Of a stretch of 44,035 nt of DNA, positions 33,541 through 44,035 are shown in pieces. The notes under the pieces were generated by a model that did not search any database, was not told the DNA's origin, and was given only the letters and a program-made list of their open reading frames with translations. Position numbers and translations under genes: made by a program. Source of the DNA: Nemertoderma westbladi (Eukaryota > Xenacoelomorpha > Nemertodermatida > Nemertodermatidae). The stretch lies in NCBI GenBank assembly GCA_032718475.1, contig JAUCBJ010002129.1, positions 1 through 44,035 on the forward strand, written 5' to 3'. The stretch's first letter is position 1. Each line of letters starts with the position of its first letter.

Positions 33541-36135
33541 GTTACCTTCTTTAACTTTCTTTTAGAACCAAACAAAATACTTTCAGTCTTACCGTAGTGA
33601 ATGGATAGCTTATTATCAACCAACCACTCATTACAGGATTCTAGAACTGCACTTAACTTTTGGGAAATATGGATAGGATCTTTATGAGAGAAAATAAGAG
33701 CACTGTCGTCGGCATATAAAATGAGTTTAAAATCGGGATCTATACTACTTATCATATCATTTACATAGCATACAAAAAGCAGAGGACCTAATATACTACC
33801 TTGCGGTACGCCACAGGTAATCTCTTGTACAGTAGACTGCGATTTGCTAATGACTACAGTTTGACCTCTGTCTGACAGGTAGGACTTGAACCAGTCTATA
33901 GAACCTACACCCATCAGGCCTAACTTACCAAGCAGAATTTCGTGATCTACAGTATCGAAAGCCTTTTGTAGGTCCAACATTACCATACCAGTATATAAAA
34001 CCTTTGCGTTATTACATCTAATTGTATCAGTTAAGTTAATAAGGCAGGTGTCTGTAGAATATGATTTACGAAAACCGGACTGAAGTTCATAGATCAGATT
34101 TAGCCTACTAAGATGTGCTTCCAGCTGTAGAAAAACAGAACGTTCTAGAATTTTAGATACAATACTTAAGATACTAACAGGTCTGTAATTACAGGGTTCT
34201 ACTTTACTATTATTTTTATACAGAGGAACAACCTTAGCTAATTTCAGTTCGTCTGGTACTACATTATCTACGATAGAGTAACACGCACTTTAAGTACTTC
34301 AGCACCATCCTTAAGAAAACGGGCAGGTATTAGGTCTAGACCGGTACTTTTTGAGGCTGATGGGCTAAGTAGATTTTGAAATACGAAATCCTCAGAAACG
34401 GGTTTTAAAAATAACTTTTCTGAATTTTGTAACTTTTCAAAATAAAAATTATTTAGAGTTTCGGACCCTATACTATATTTATTACTTGATAACGGTAACT
34501 TCTTAACTAAATTAGAGGCAACATTAGTAAAATAATTATTAAATAAATTACTAACTAGAGTATGATCATGAATCAGCTAACCGTTATCTTGCAGAACAAT
34601 ATTCGATTTAGATTTTAGGTTTTTATAACCTAAATATTTTAGGGTAGACCATAGACTTTTAGGATTATCTTTATTCTCACTTATTTTGTTGTACAAATAT
34701 TCAGATTTAGCTTTTTTTATTTCCCGTTGGACAAGGTTTCTATATTTGCAGTAATTATTATAATCAGCTGAAACACGGTATTTCCTAAATTTATACAAAT
34801 AGTTATCTCTTTCTCTGATATTACTAAGGATACCCGAGGTCATCCAGGGCTCAGTGCGTTGTTTAAGACTAATTTCTTTAATTGGTGCTACAGTATTAAG
34901 TGCCTTTAGAAAATTATCTTTAAAAACAGTGTACGCAAGGTTAATGTCAGCGGCCTTAAAACAGGGTTCCCAGTCAGAATTAACTAACAAACTTAAAAAG
35001 CGTTCCTTGCTGTAATTTTTCATAGACCTAACTGTTACTGTTTTATGATCCCCGAAAAAAGATTTTTGTGTCTTCCTTGTGCAAAAAAACTATAAAATGA
35101 TCGCTTAGACCTATAGGTAAAACCCCAGATTGAGAAATAATATCGGTATTATTACAAAGGATGTGATCTAGTAAAGTAGAAGTTTTACTGGTAATTCTGG
35201 TAGAATCTCGAATAATTTGTTTTAAACCAAACAAATTTAAAATACTTTGGTACTGTTTACAGATGGGGGATGCTTTGTGATGGTAACAGATATTAAAATC
35301 ACCTAAGAAATATATTTCACAGTCTGACCTAAGATTACATAAAATTGTATTTTAAAAATTTTGCAAAAAATCTGATTGTTTAGGGGGCCGATATAAAGTA
35401 CCGATTAAAAGCTAAATCACATCGAATGTAAGTAGAGACACCACCACCGTGTCTGTCCCTATCCTTACGTAAAACTACGTAATTATCAATATAAATTTCT
35501 CCATCAGAAACACTATCATCGAGCCAAGTTTCAGAGATTGTTAAAACCGCTGGGTTGGATTTATTGATTAAAATACGAATTTCGGAAAGTTTGGGAAGCA
35601 GAGATCGCGTGTTTAAATGCAAAAAATGCAGACCTTTTTTCTTAAAAAATTTAAAAGTTTCACTCTCAGCATCACTTGGAGTTTGCAGAGGCGATGTGAG
35701 GAATGAATCGTCGGTTTCTGATTCTAAAATTGTATCATGAAAGGGAAGTTCGGTAAAAATACAGCTATTGCAGAGAAAACTTGGTTCAAGATTGTTTCTG
35801 GTGGAGAATAAATTACTGCTTTTCCTACGGTAACATTTAAAATGTACAAATGTGTCACAACTCTCGCATTGGACGATCTTACTCCGAGAGTTTGTTCCTC
35901 GTTGACAGACGGGACAGTTGATCTTCGGGGCCCGCGTCCTGCTGGGTCCTCGGTTGGTCTTAATATCCCCAGCCAGAGACAGAAGACAGAGTTTGGTGAT
36001 TAGGCCTCTAGTTCGTGGAGAGGAGACCCAAGATCTTCTTCCCCGACGAGAACAGTAGAGGCTAAATCCACTCGTCGACCACATCTCCGTCGAGGTGTGG
36101 TTGAAATTATGTAATTTAGTTTGATTGTTAATCAA
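33531..36135 (-). pseudogene. CR1/L2-like LINE with PHD finger and decayed 2A motif
   Basis: Minus strand, ATG at 36135. Residues 46-64 form a hydrophobic stretch ending in DIKTNRGP, a damaged 2A motif (normal D-V/I-E-x-N-P-G-P). A PHD-type C4HC3 finger follows (C74, C77, C90, C93, H98, C101, C122, C125). An APE endonuclease comes next (LHLNTRSLL, SETWLDD near 35530-35510, GDFN near 35295, SDHF near 35103). Then a linker and the [16 protein letters not shown] (motif A), [14 protein letters not shown] (B), LYADDSAL (catalytic, near 33720). Stops or shifts lie near 35380, 35345, 35043, 34577 and 34285. The 3' end is missing after KKVTKFEV at 33531. PHD plus 2A ahead of the endonuclease is known from non-LTR elements of marine animals. 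Confidence 0.85.
35944..35967 (-). other. Degenerate 2A-like translational skipping motif
   Basis: Codons read D-I-K-T-N-R-G-P. The active 2A core is D-(V/I)-E-x-N-P-G-P, so two residues are changed: E to K and P to R. Each is explained by one base change. The hydrophobic run before it (GLITKLCLLSLAG) also fits the 2A/signal arrangement of LINE 2A sequences. With the central Pro lost, skipping should not work in this copy. Confidence 0.7.
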
Positions 36136-37104
36136 TTTTATTTGTAAATCTTCAGATTTACTTACTGTAAGAAAATCGTGTCTGTCTGTCTGTTTGTCAC
36201 ACGAAATGCTCCGAAACTATCCGGTCAATTGTGTTGTTCTTTGTATTATGTTCTTGGTTCCCGTTTATTTATATCCGTTATTTGTACCGTCAATTGTATC
36301 GATTGGACTAATCTATTTTGTCTGTATTATTCTGTCTTATTGTCTGTATGTTGTAAATTGTTCATATTATTACAGAATGCTGTGCAATCACCCGGGATTA
36401 GTCAATAAAATAACTAAATAACTAACTAACTAAATTAACTATAATAATAGCATTTAAGAATAGCATTGAATTAAAAATATTGAACAAAAAATAGCATTGA
36501 ATTAAGAATATTGAACTTATAGCATTGAATTGAAAACCCTTTCTTTTCTTCAATCCCAGTACTTACGATCCTATACCACCAGTATCTGCGCCTATTACTG
36601 AATTTTAGCAACTGAATATTATAATAATAGCCTTTAACTAACTACTCACTGTATGTTTTGCACACTACACCCTTCTTGAGTCTAGCTTCCACACTTGTGA
36701 CACACCAATACTTGAATACTTCATCATCCCACTCAACACCTGAACCTTCACATTCATTGGATATTGAGTTTATTGACATTCACATTCGATGCTTGAAGTT
36801 TGTCTTCATTTCATATCGAGCTTGCTTACTTAACGTCCATTTCTGTCCGCACACCAGGGGCCAGTTGCATAATTCAACCTTAGCTAAGGTGTACATTAAG
36901 TACTAAGTGTTGCCTTAAATGGTAGCACGATCTTAGTTCCAATCGCACATTTTCAAAGGCGAACTTAGTTCCAACTGAAACAAATTTAGATCCAAAGTAA
37001 ATTTTATAAAGCGAACTTAGTTCCAATCCAAGAATATCAAAACGAAATTAAAGTAAAATTGAAGTAAAAGTTAAAACCGAACAACCAATAACCGAAAACA
37101 TTAA
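36136..37104. other. Unassigned region with short degenerate repeats
   Basis: 36140-36420 may be the 5' UTR of the CR1/L2-like element, but no start is visible. At 36445-36530, ATAGCATTGAATTAA-like phrases occur three times. At 36930-37035, CTTAGTTCCAA(T/C) occurs three times. No gene seen; the small plus-strand frames look random. Confidence 0.45.
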
Positions 37105-38410
37105 CAAGCATGAGAAAGCTAAGGACGATCTTAAATTGGCCTACAACATCAGCCAGGAAAAGTACATACAGCAATTAAAGCAATTACAACTACTGCTCAT
37201 ATAAAGCAACAATCAAGACTTACCTGGCAAACTGTAAATGAAGTATCTGGTCGGAAAAGTTGAGCAAAGTGGCGCCTCAAAGCCGATAGTCCTGAAGAAC
37301 GTGTTGGGAAGTGGAAAAATCACTTCAGCAACTTGCTTGGGCAGCAACCAAACATCGAGGTCAGCCCTACAATGAAAATATATGACATGACGCTACCTAT
37401 AGAAACAAGGGACTTCACACCTGCCGAACTCCAAAGAAGCATTAAAAGCATGTCCAATAATAAAGCGAGTGGATTAGATGAAATCCCAGCGGAGGTATGG
37501 AAAACCGGAGTGCTAAACAGACCATTATTGAATGTTTGCAACCTGATGTTAAAAGGGGAAAAGCCACCACCAATTTAGACTAAAGGTCGACTAAAGCCTC
37601 TCCCCAAGAAAAGATACCTCGGTATACCAACAAACTATCGTGGGATCTGTCTGCTTGTCGTAGCTGCCAAAATATACAATAAAATGATTCTATATCGGAT
37701 TAGGCCTCACAAAGAGAAACTACTGCGTAAGAGCAAAAACGGATTTTGACCAAGTAGATCAACATTCGCTCATTGCATAAGCCAACAAAATTACCTTTGC
37801 ACTACGGATACTGATTGAAGGAATTAAGTCAAAGAATCTCCTCGCAGTCATGACTTTTGTGGACTTCAAGAAGGCATTCGACTCCATCCATAGAGGCCAA
37901 ATGTTTGAAATCCTAAGAGCTTATGGAATACCAGAAGTAATTGTTGCTCGCATTGGATTGTTATATTGTGACACAGAAGCGCAGGTACTCTCACCAGATG
38001 GTGAAACTGAGTTTTTCTCAATCCTGGCCGGGGTACTGCAAGGTGACACATTAGCACCATTACTATTTGTAATTGTGCTGGATTACGCAATGAGGACGGC
38101 CACAAAGGGTGAAGATCTGGGATTTCATACTTCAAGAACGCAGAAGTAGTAGATATCCGGCAACTACAGTCACAGACACCGACTTTGCGGATGACATCGC
38201 CCTGCTCTCTAATACGCTAGCAGATGCACAGCTTCTACTAAATAAAGTGGAGAGGGCTGCTAAGGAGGTTGGATTGCATATAAATGCTACCAAGACCGAA
38301 TTCATGACCTTTAATGTTGATGGAAACTTGACAACCATTGATAATAATCAACTAAGGAAGGTCAACGACTTCCAGTACCTTGGATCATGGATAGAGAGTA
38401 GCAAATCATT
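37105..38410 (+). pseudogene. RTE-like LINE reverse transcriptase, truncated
   Basis: Frames switch several times. Readable blocks are GKWKNHFSNLLG (about 37300), NNKASGLDEIPAEVWK (about 37460), NYRGICLLVVAAKI (about 37635), VDFKKAFDSIHRGQMFEILR (37859 on, motif A), GVLQGDTLAPLLF (B), then TDFADDIALLS (catalytic FADD, about 38180) and NDFQYLGSWI (about 38370). This is the RT of an RTE-related LINE. The endonuclease and 3' end are missing, and stops at 37576, 37748 and 38146 show decay. Confidence 0.8.
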
Positions 38411-38705
38411 ATTGTACTAAACTTAGTTAAATTAGCAGTCTGCCCAACCCTGTAACCATACATATTGATTATATAATATAATATTTCTAATTATTCTAGT
38501 ACTTCATTATCAAGCGCATAATTTTTGTTAATTTAGTTTACATTTGTCTTTATTTTAATTTAGGTTATTTTCTGTAATCATTATAATAGTTAATTTTTTC
38601 CAAGTTGTTTTTTGGCTGATGATGTATATCATTATATACGAAACGTTCCGGATCTAAATACTTGTGTTTTTTCCTATCGCACTACTTGTTCTTTTCTGTT
38701 TTAAA
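38411..38705. other. Gap holding a hammerhead-like motif
   Basis: AT-rich, no gene. At 38616-38644, CTGATGA is followed by a 6-bp hairpin (GTATAT with ATATAC, loop CATT) and GAAAC. This is the layout of a hammerhead core as found at Penelope-like element ends. One unpaired base sits before the hairpin, and I could not find a convincing stem I or cleavage site. Confidence 0.35.
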
Positions 38706-39775
38706 TTACGATATCCTCCTGGGATCACCATAACCAAGACTAAGGTTTACGAGACCACCCCTCCTATCCGTCGGATGATAGAAGTTATACTGCAGTCGTC
38801 CGTGTACTGTGTGTCGTTGTGAATGTCGAATATAATGTGTGTTCCAGTGTAACACAATTCCATCTAATTCGTTCTGAACAAGTTCGTGAAAGGAGAACCA
38901 CAGCATATCCACTTCGGCACTATCAGAGGGGTAATAATCTCCCGTTTCAATGAGGTCCTTGAAAAAGTTATCCAAAAGTTTCCCCATGATCGACGTAAGT
39001 GGGACCACCAGCCCTTGATACGTTGGTTATGTGTTGAACTAACATCTATGTGCGTCAATGTTGTTTCTAAAAAAAAGCCTGGGAAGCCGCCATTAAACTA
39101 TTCTCGGTACCTCTGTCTGTCTCTACCCTTACAGGACAACCATATATCCCAACTGCGTCTAGAAACAGGGAACAAATTGTATTAGGATTATTGTTAGTCT
39201 TGAGGAGTTTTAGCCATATGATATAACGTGACCATCCGTCAAACCGTAGAAACGTCAAATCGGGAAACCGTACGGTTTTAGTTTATCGTGGTCATCCACG
39301 TGCCACACGGCATTGGGACCGTGAAATCTCGTCTCCTTTGCAGTCTGTGGCGATGCCGTAATAATGTGGCCTCCGGAGCAATAGCGCGTATAATATAAGC
39401 TACAGTTCTTCTAGGCACAGAAATCCCCTGTAACTTTACTTGTTGCCAGACACTTCTGTAACCCCATGATCCTGTAGAACCCTCGGTCAGAGAAACAATC
39501 TCAGCAAATACAGTATCGAAATCAAATTCGATGTTTTGCCGAGAAAGTCCGAAGTCTGATAGTCTCCACCGTAATGTTCACATAGATGGGATTATGCCAT
39601 GATTTAACGACAAAATGTTTAATAACTCTCGATGGGTATGTCCTTGTTGGTAGTATACTGTAAGTAAACCTTTAAATTCGCTCATGTTGCAGAATGAAAC
39701 AGTACTGGGTTTAGATACCAGTAGTAAGAATACCATACATTTGAACATCGGGCATTTAATTGTCCCGCTATTCAA
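38706..39775 (-). pseudogene. Transposon-type integrase-core gene, decayed
   Basis: Minus strand, several frames. N-terminal block near 39700-39600 (VYYQQGHTHRELLNILSLNHGI), then a helical DNA-binding region with SVPRRTVAYIIRAIAPEA near 39415-39365. A WHVDDHDKL block lies near 39300. The core follows: FDGWSRYI (39245 on, first Asp), VGIYGCPVRVETDRGTEN (second Asp), STHNQRIKGWW (39036 on), and a last block with WNTHYIRHSQRHT. This is the integrase-core protein family frequent in fish and invertebrate genomes. The residue normally Glu in the NxRIE motif is Lys here. With this and at least three frameshifts it is inactive. Flanking inverted repeats were not found. Confidence 0.65.
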
Positions 39776-40445
39776 ATAACCAATCGGAATTTGCCGTGAA
39801 ATTTCGCGGCTTAAATTCGTGTCTTAAAGTTTGCGCCGTGAAATCTCGCGGCTTAAATTCGCGGCTTAATTTTTGTATGTTAGCATATGTACCATGGTGA
39901 CTTGCTTTGTTTAAGTTGTGGCCGTTGTGGGCTTCCATAAATCACGGATCCCATCGCATTAACTTAAATATTTCAAATTATTAAAATCTCGAAATGTAAT
40001 TTAATATCCAAATCAGGAGCTGGACGTCTGGGGAGGAATAATGTGTGACATCAGAGTAGATGTTTCATTGATTGATCGAACGGATTAAGTGGTAGGCATT
40101 CACCAGCGGTAACATAGTGTATGGATGATACAGTATTCCTTTAAAACTTATATTTATTTATTTATATAGACCCTCCTCTAATCTTCCCATAAGTTGCTAG
40201 TTACATAGTCTGATGCAGACCGGTAGGTCGAAAACGTTTACTATTGTTATCTTCAATTAATATAATAAACCAGCTAAAGACACTCAATGTTTTATTTTAT
40301 TTCTATCATCCATTCGATGGATGGTAGGCATTGCACACATAATGAATCCATTATAATATACTACATGTTACAGCAGTATTACAATACCATATGATATAGA
40401 ATATAGCCATGTGTTACACCCAGGGGGTACGTACGATTTGGTTAC
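39776..40445. other. Unassigned region with a second hammerhead-like motif
   Basis: 39795-39870 has a repeated TTTCGCGGCTTAAATTCG-like phrase. At 40210-40235, CTGATGCA, a hairpin GACC-GGTA-GGTC and GAAAACG follow one another, similar to the motif at 38616 but with the core A9 changed. No gene. Confidence 0.4.
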
Positions 40446-40580
40446 ACCATGCCCCGGAATATAGGATCTTTCTTTATTTAAGTAACTACTGGACAGTGGA
40501 TGATAATCCACTGTGATGATCCACTTAATCCACTTAATGAGATTGCATAAAATTTGAAAGTGAGATAGTTTCACCGATAT
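40446..40580. repeat. Single arm of the G/C-run foldback family
   Basis: Contains ACCATGCCCCGGAATATAGG and then AATGAGATTGCATAAAATTTGAAA and GAGATAGTTTCACC. These are modules shared with the arms at 11700-11760 and 41850-41990, in the same order. The C run is replaced by other sequence here. The arm leads directly into the 12-bp satellite. Confidence 0.6.
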
Positions 40581-41307
40581 GTGATAGTGAGATAGATAGT
40601 GAGATAGATAGTGAGATAGATAGTGAGATAGATAGTGAGATAGATAGTGAGATAGATAGTGAGATAGATAGTGAGATAGATAGTGAGATAGATAGTGAGA
40701 TAGTTTCACCGATATGTGATAGTGAGATAGATAGTGAGATAGATAGTGAGATAGATAGTGAGATAGATAGTGAGATAGATAGTGAGATAGATAGTGAGAT
40801 AGATAGTGAGATAGATAGTGAGATAGATAGTGAGATAGATAGTGAGATAGATAGTGAGATAGATAGTGAGATAGATAGTGAGATAGATAGTGAGATAGAT
40901 AGTGAGATAGATAGTGAGATAGATAGTGAGATAGATAGTGAGATAGATAGTGAGATAGATAGTGAGATAGATAGTGAGATAGATAGTGAGATAGATAGTG
41001 AGATAGATAGTGAGATAGATAGTGAGATAGATAGTGAGATAGATAGTGAGATAGATAGTGAGATAGATAGTGAGATAGATAGTGAGATAGATAGTGAGAT
41101 AGATAGTGAGATAGATAGTGAGATAGATAGTGAGATAGATAGTGAGATAGATAGTGAGATAGATAGTGAGATAGATAGTGAGATAGATAGTGAGATAGAT
41201 AGTGAGATAGATAGTGAGATAGATAGTGAGATAGATAGTGAGATAGATAGTGAGATAGATAGTGAGATAGATAGTGAGATAGATAGTGAGATAGATAGTG
41301 AGATAGT
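40565..41307. repeat. 12-bp satellite, (GATAGATAGTGA)n
   Basis: About 60 near-perfect copies of a 12-bp unit. Two interruptions of the form GATAGTTTCACCGATATGTG sit near 40565 and 40700. These equal the host arm sequence, so the array was built from the arm and partly carries it along. Three long minus-strand frames (LSHY, SLSI or YLTI repeated) are only translations of the satellite. Confidence 0.95.
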
Positions 41308-41310
41308 AAG

Positions 41311-41525
41311 TTGTTGGTACTGATTGAAAACTGGCCATGCAAGATAATCTGATTTTTGCTGAAAAATAGCTGATATCAAGGACTTCTAGAACATAATATT
41401 TATAATATTTTGATCCATGTTCTTGTAGACCTTGCTGATATATGGGCGTTCGAAGTGGCATGTTTATGCATCTGTGCAAGGGTTGTGGGATTCTTGCATG
41501 GTCAGTTTTCAATCAATACCAACAA
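41311..41525. mobile_element. Foldback element of 215 bp
   Basis: Arms 41311-41346 and 41490-41525 are inverted copies (TTGTTGGTACTGATTGAAAA against its complement). A second paired block follows inwards: GCTGATATCAAGGACTTCTAGAAC at 41367-41390 against 41409-41434. The loop is AT-rich. No coding sequence. Sits exactly at the end of the 12-bp satellite. Confidence 0.7.
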
Positions 41526-41852
41526 ATCACTAACGGTACAAGAATAACTGCGGTTTTCTCTATATTTTTTTTGGAAGGAAAGTATAACACTGCGACATTG
41601 GGTTGAAGTGGTATGCAAGGACAGTCAAGTTTAGATGAACTCCGTATCCAAAAATGTCGAGAAGTCTGATACGGAATTTTATAAGCTAGAGAGATAGAGA
41701 TAGAGAAGGCAAAATCGAAATACAATGCTTAGTCACTTAGTCAAAAAAACAAAAAACAAAACAAAAAAAACAAAAAAACACTTAGTCAATGATGGGATAA
41801 GGGTCATGGAAGATGGAATAGGTTTACATTGAGTTCAATTACATATGTTTAC
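41526..41852. other. Unassigned gap
   Basis: Includes A-rich low-complexity DNA at 41735-41785 with repeated AAACAAAA. No gene. Confidence 0.5.
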
Positions 41853-42039
41853 ACCATGTCCTGGAATGTAGTGTCGTTATTCATGTACCTGCCCCCTACC
41901 CCCCCCCCCCCCCCCCAAAAAAAAAAATTTGTTTTTCTTCAAAACTTAATGAGATTACATGAAATTTGAAACAGAGATAAATTTACCTTCCTCCACCTTG
42001 CTGACTGAGCCAGAAGTTTTATTATATTTAATATTTACG

Positions 42040-42277
42040 AATTATATTTATTTATTTATCAAGCACGTTTAATTAAAAAACCTTACCGGTAGGTGTGTTA
42101 GTACCAAAGTATGTAAAAAACTAAAACCCCGACGTTGCATGCAATCAGAGATCAGCTGACAGCAGCCAGCTGATCGGTAGGTTTCGCCCTACCTTAGTTT
42201 TTTACATACTTTGGTACTAACACACCTACCGGTAATGTTTTTTACTTAACCTGCTTGATAAATAAATAAATATAATT
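42040..42277. mobile_element. Nested foldback element with 84-bp arms
   Basis: Arms 42040-42124 and 42194-42277 are close inverted copies containing TTATCAAGCA, ACCGGTAGGTGTGTTAGTAC and CAAAGTATGTAAAAAACTAA. The 69-bp centre holds a second hairpin, GATCAGCTG (42150-42158) with CAGCTGATC (42167-42175). Single-stranded, the whole unit would form one long stem with an inner stem. No coding sequence. Confidence 0.8.
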
Positions 42278-43008
42278 TGTAATTATTGTATTCTCATTGG
42301 TGTGTGTATTTATATACACCATATTCTGCTAACAGTGCTAACATATGGATAATCAAATTGTTCCTGAATATCATGTATTTATTAAAAATGAATTAAAAAT
42401 CGATACTATCGTTATTTTTGATCGCATTGGAGAGGGTGTTTGTTGAAGACAAACCATCTTATAATATTACGATTTTTGGTGATTTTAATTTCAGAACATC
42501 GTCGGAACTCGATTATATTGGAAATGACTGACGTAAGCGAGTATATTCTGTATGACATACTTCCGCCATACATTCTACTCTTTCGATGACGAAATACAAC
42601 CAGACCAGTTGGGGAACAGCAGTGAACTCGAACAATAATAATAATGCACACATACTTTATATCCGCGAAGAAATTCACAGGCAATGCAGTACCACGGATT
42701 AGCAAATGAGATTGTCTCGTTGCGTATAAACAATAATAACTGTTTTACGTCATTGTTCATGCATAGTAAAATGTATGGCGTAGGGACATTGGACATACTG
42801 AGCAATAATGACGCACTGCGATATAAAGCTGGAAATTATGTAGTACTGGAGATTTGATGTGCGAAATTAATTCCATACAAATAAATAAAATATTTGTTGT
42901 GTAAATACAATTATCGTTATCGTAAAAATGCGCAAATACAAAACCATGAAACTTTCGAACGCCCACACCTCAGCTATCTTTTCACGGCCAGTTTTCTAAC
43001 AACATCTC

Positions 43009-43092
43009 TACTACTACTATCGGCATGCTGCATTACAGCTGCATTAAATATATATTACATATATATTAAGAATGCTGTGCCGGCTTGCGGAC
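43009..43092 (-). mobile_element. LINE 3'-end fragment
   Basis: Matches the 3' end of the LINE at 27198-27260: a (TAG)n tail (plus-strand CTACTACTACTA at 43009-43020), the 28-bp terminal block, and AAGAATGCTGTGCCGGCTT at 43068-43086. A small AT-rich insert (about 43048-43067) separates the last two. Only the 3' tip is present, so this is a very short insertion, or a SINE that borrowed the LINE tail. Confidence 0.65.
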
Positions 43093-43365
43093 CAAATTTG
43101 GTGTCTAACTAACCAACATCTCACTACATATATGTATAAGGTTGAAGAATAACTGCGGTGTCCGGCGGAGACACCGTTTTAAAATGCTTGTTTCTAAAGA
43201 ATAAAAGCGAAAATAACAATTCTGGCTCACGCATTAAGGAGGAAGGAGGTGAACCGATCTCTTTTTAAAAATTCCTGCAATCTCATTTGATTTGTAGAAA
43301 TATTTGGGGGGAAGGGAGGGGGGGGGCAGATACCTGAAAAACGACACTATATTACAGGACATGAG

Positions 43366-44035
43366 CATTATTTTTACTGTTTGAGTCGCGCGTTACTATA
43401 AAAACATAATTAGAAAAATGTTCCAGATTCCGTACAAACATTAACAGTTCAGTAGTAGTGCAAAACACCCAAATAAATTATGACAAGTCTTTTACTTTTA
43501 TAAAAGAACCAAAGTAATATTTGAAGGAAATACATAATTGTAGCGAACAGTAGAACTCAAGGTTTGATAATATGAAATTTATTTAATATTGGGTAGATGT
43601 AACTGCGTAACCATGAAATTTCACACGTTGACAAATGTTGCGATTGTTATGCATTGCTTGGTTTTTGCTATTCAGAGCGTTGTAAACCATCTGATGTAAG
43701 TTTGCAACCGTAGCCAACTATGTAGGCCTAAATATAATAAATTAATAATTGCAATGTATCGCATAATTGGTATGTACGTTTTTTGTTTAAGGCTTTGACT
43801 TATCATTTTATTACATAATAGCACACCTAATTATATACCTTTTTGCACCGAATAAACTCAACTTTCCACCAAAAACGGCTCACTTTTTAGCACCAAATGT
43901 TATAAGGTCTGTCTATGGCGCGGGTTAGGGTCGCCCTGTCGAAACCATAGACAAAAAGTGTCTTCAACCCTAAACCTAACTGAAAACCTGGTTTTCAACC
44001 ATGCCTGTGGCCAATAAGGCCAATTGAAGCCATAT
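43366..44035. other. Unassigned AT-rich end of the window
   Basis: No gene, repeat or RNA recognised. The small plus-strand peptide near 43612 (MKFHTLTNVAIVMHCLVFAI) has a hydrophobic stretch like a signal peptide, but the frame ends after about 28 codons. It could be a first exon, without further support. Confidence 0.35.

Larger units (their letters stand above)
41853..43365. mobile_element. MITE-like element with G/C-run inverted ends, about 1.5 kb
   Basis: The left arm (41853-42030) and inverted right arm (43200-43365) share CATGTCCTGGAATGTAGTGTCG-type ends, a GTACCTGCCCCC phrase, a C or G run, ATTTGAAA/TTTTTAAAAAT and a CCTTCCTCC block next to AGCCAGAA. The left C run is 16 bases (41889-41904) followed by an A run. 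The centre carries another foldback element and a LINE 3' fragment, and no transposase. Confidence 0.55.

Noticed and set aside
36125-36421. Hydrophobic plus-strand frames (LYPLFVPSIVSIG and on)
   Set aside because: AT-rich DNA read in two overlapping frames, both giving Leu/Tyr/Cys-rich chance peptides; no homology signal.
40368-41512. Three long minus-strand open frames of 268-324 codons
   Set aside because: They are three-frame translations of a 12-bp repeat (LSHY, SLSI, YLTI); a unit divisible by three without stops always gives this.

Overview
This is eukaryotic, animal-type DNA. There are no bacterial operons. The non-coding DNA is AT-rich and carries many decayed retroelements, foldback/MITE-like elements, tRNA-like relics and three large satellite arrays. 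The element mix (BEL/Pao, a copia-type element with very short LTRs, CR1/L2-like and RTE-like LINEs, one LINE with a PHD finger behind a decayed 2A-like motif) and the scattered AGGCCTA words suggest a marine invertebrate. I cannot name the species or phylum.

Layout. 1-9.3 kb is a patchwork of broken retroelements: a BEL/Pao pol fragment (+) fused tail-to-tail to a copia-type element (-) whose 5' LTR and tRNA-iMet-like primer site sit at 6.4-6.56 kb. The copia element borders a decayed RT of an unusual lineage (-). After that come a BEL/Pao-like gag (-) and a coiled-coil ORF relic (+). 9.5-10.7 kb is a DNA-transposon-like unit with inverted termini packed with the palindrome CTACGCGTAG. 10.9-14 kb holds a ~70-bp minisatellite, a foldback element with G/C-run arms, and a small inverted-repeat unit containing a tRNA-like relic. 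14.7-21.5 kb is a 50-bp satellite (about 120 units) broken by a GC-rich insert. 21.5-24.4 kb is mostly unexplained AT-rich DNA with one possible pseudogene.

24.4-28.5 kb is bounded by a 16-bp inverted repeat. It contains a LINE relic (+) and a GC-rich RT relic (-), which is itself split by a short LINE 3'-end insertion. 28.5-31.1 kb is a 28-bp satellite whose unit closely matches the last 28 bp of that inserted LINE. 31.6-32.2 kb holds the only convincing host gene: a 218-residue Ly6/uPAR-like (three-finger) secreted or GPI-anchored protein with ten cysteines. 32.5-38.4 kb contains three further LINE relics and an inverted pair of tRNA-like sequences. 38.7-39.8 kb is a decayed transposon-type integrase gene. 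40.4-43.4 kb holds related G/C-run elements, a 12-bp satellite that seems to have grown inside one terminal repeat, and two foldback elements. The last 650 bp hold nothing I can identify.

Apart from the Ly6-like gene, nothing here looks like a working pathway. The interest lies in how repeats arise from each other: a satellite from a LINE 3' tail, a satellite inside a MITE arm, and a possible new transposon family with palindromic subterminal repeats.
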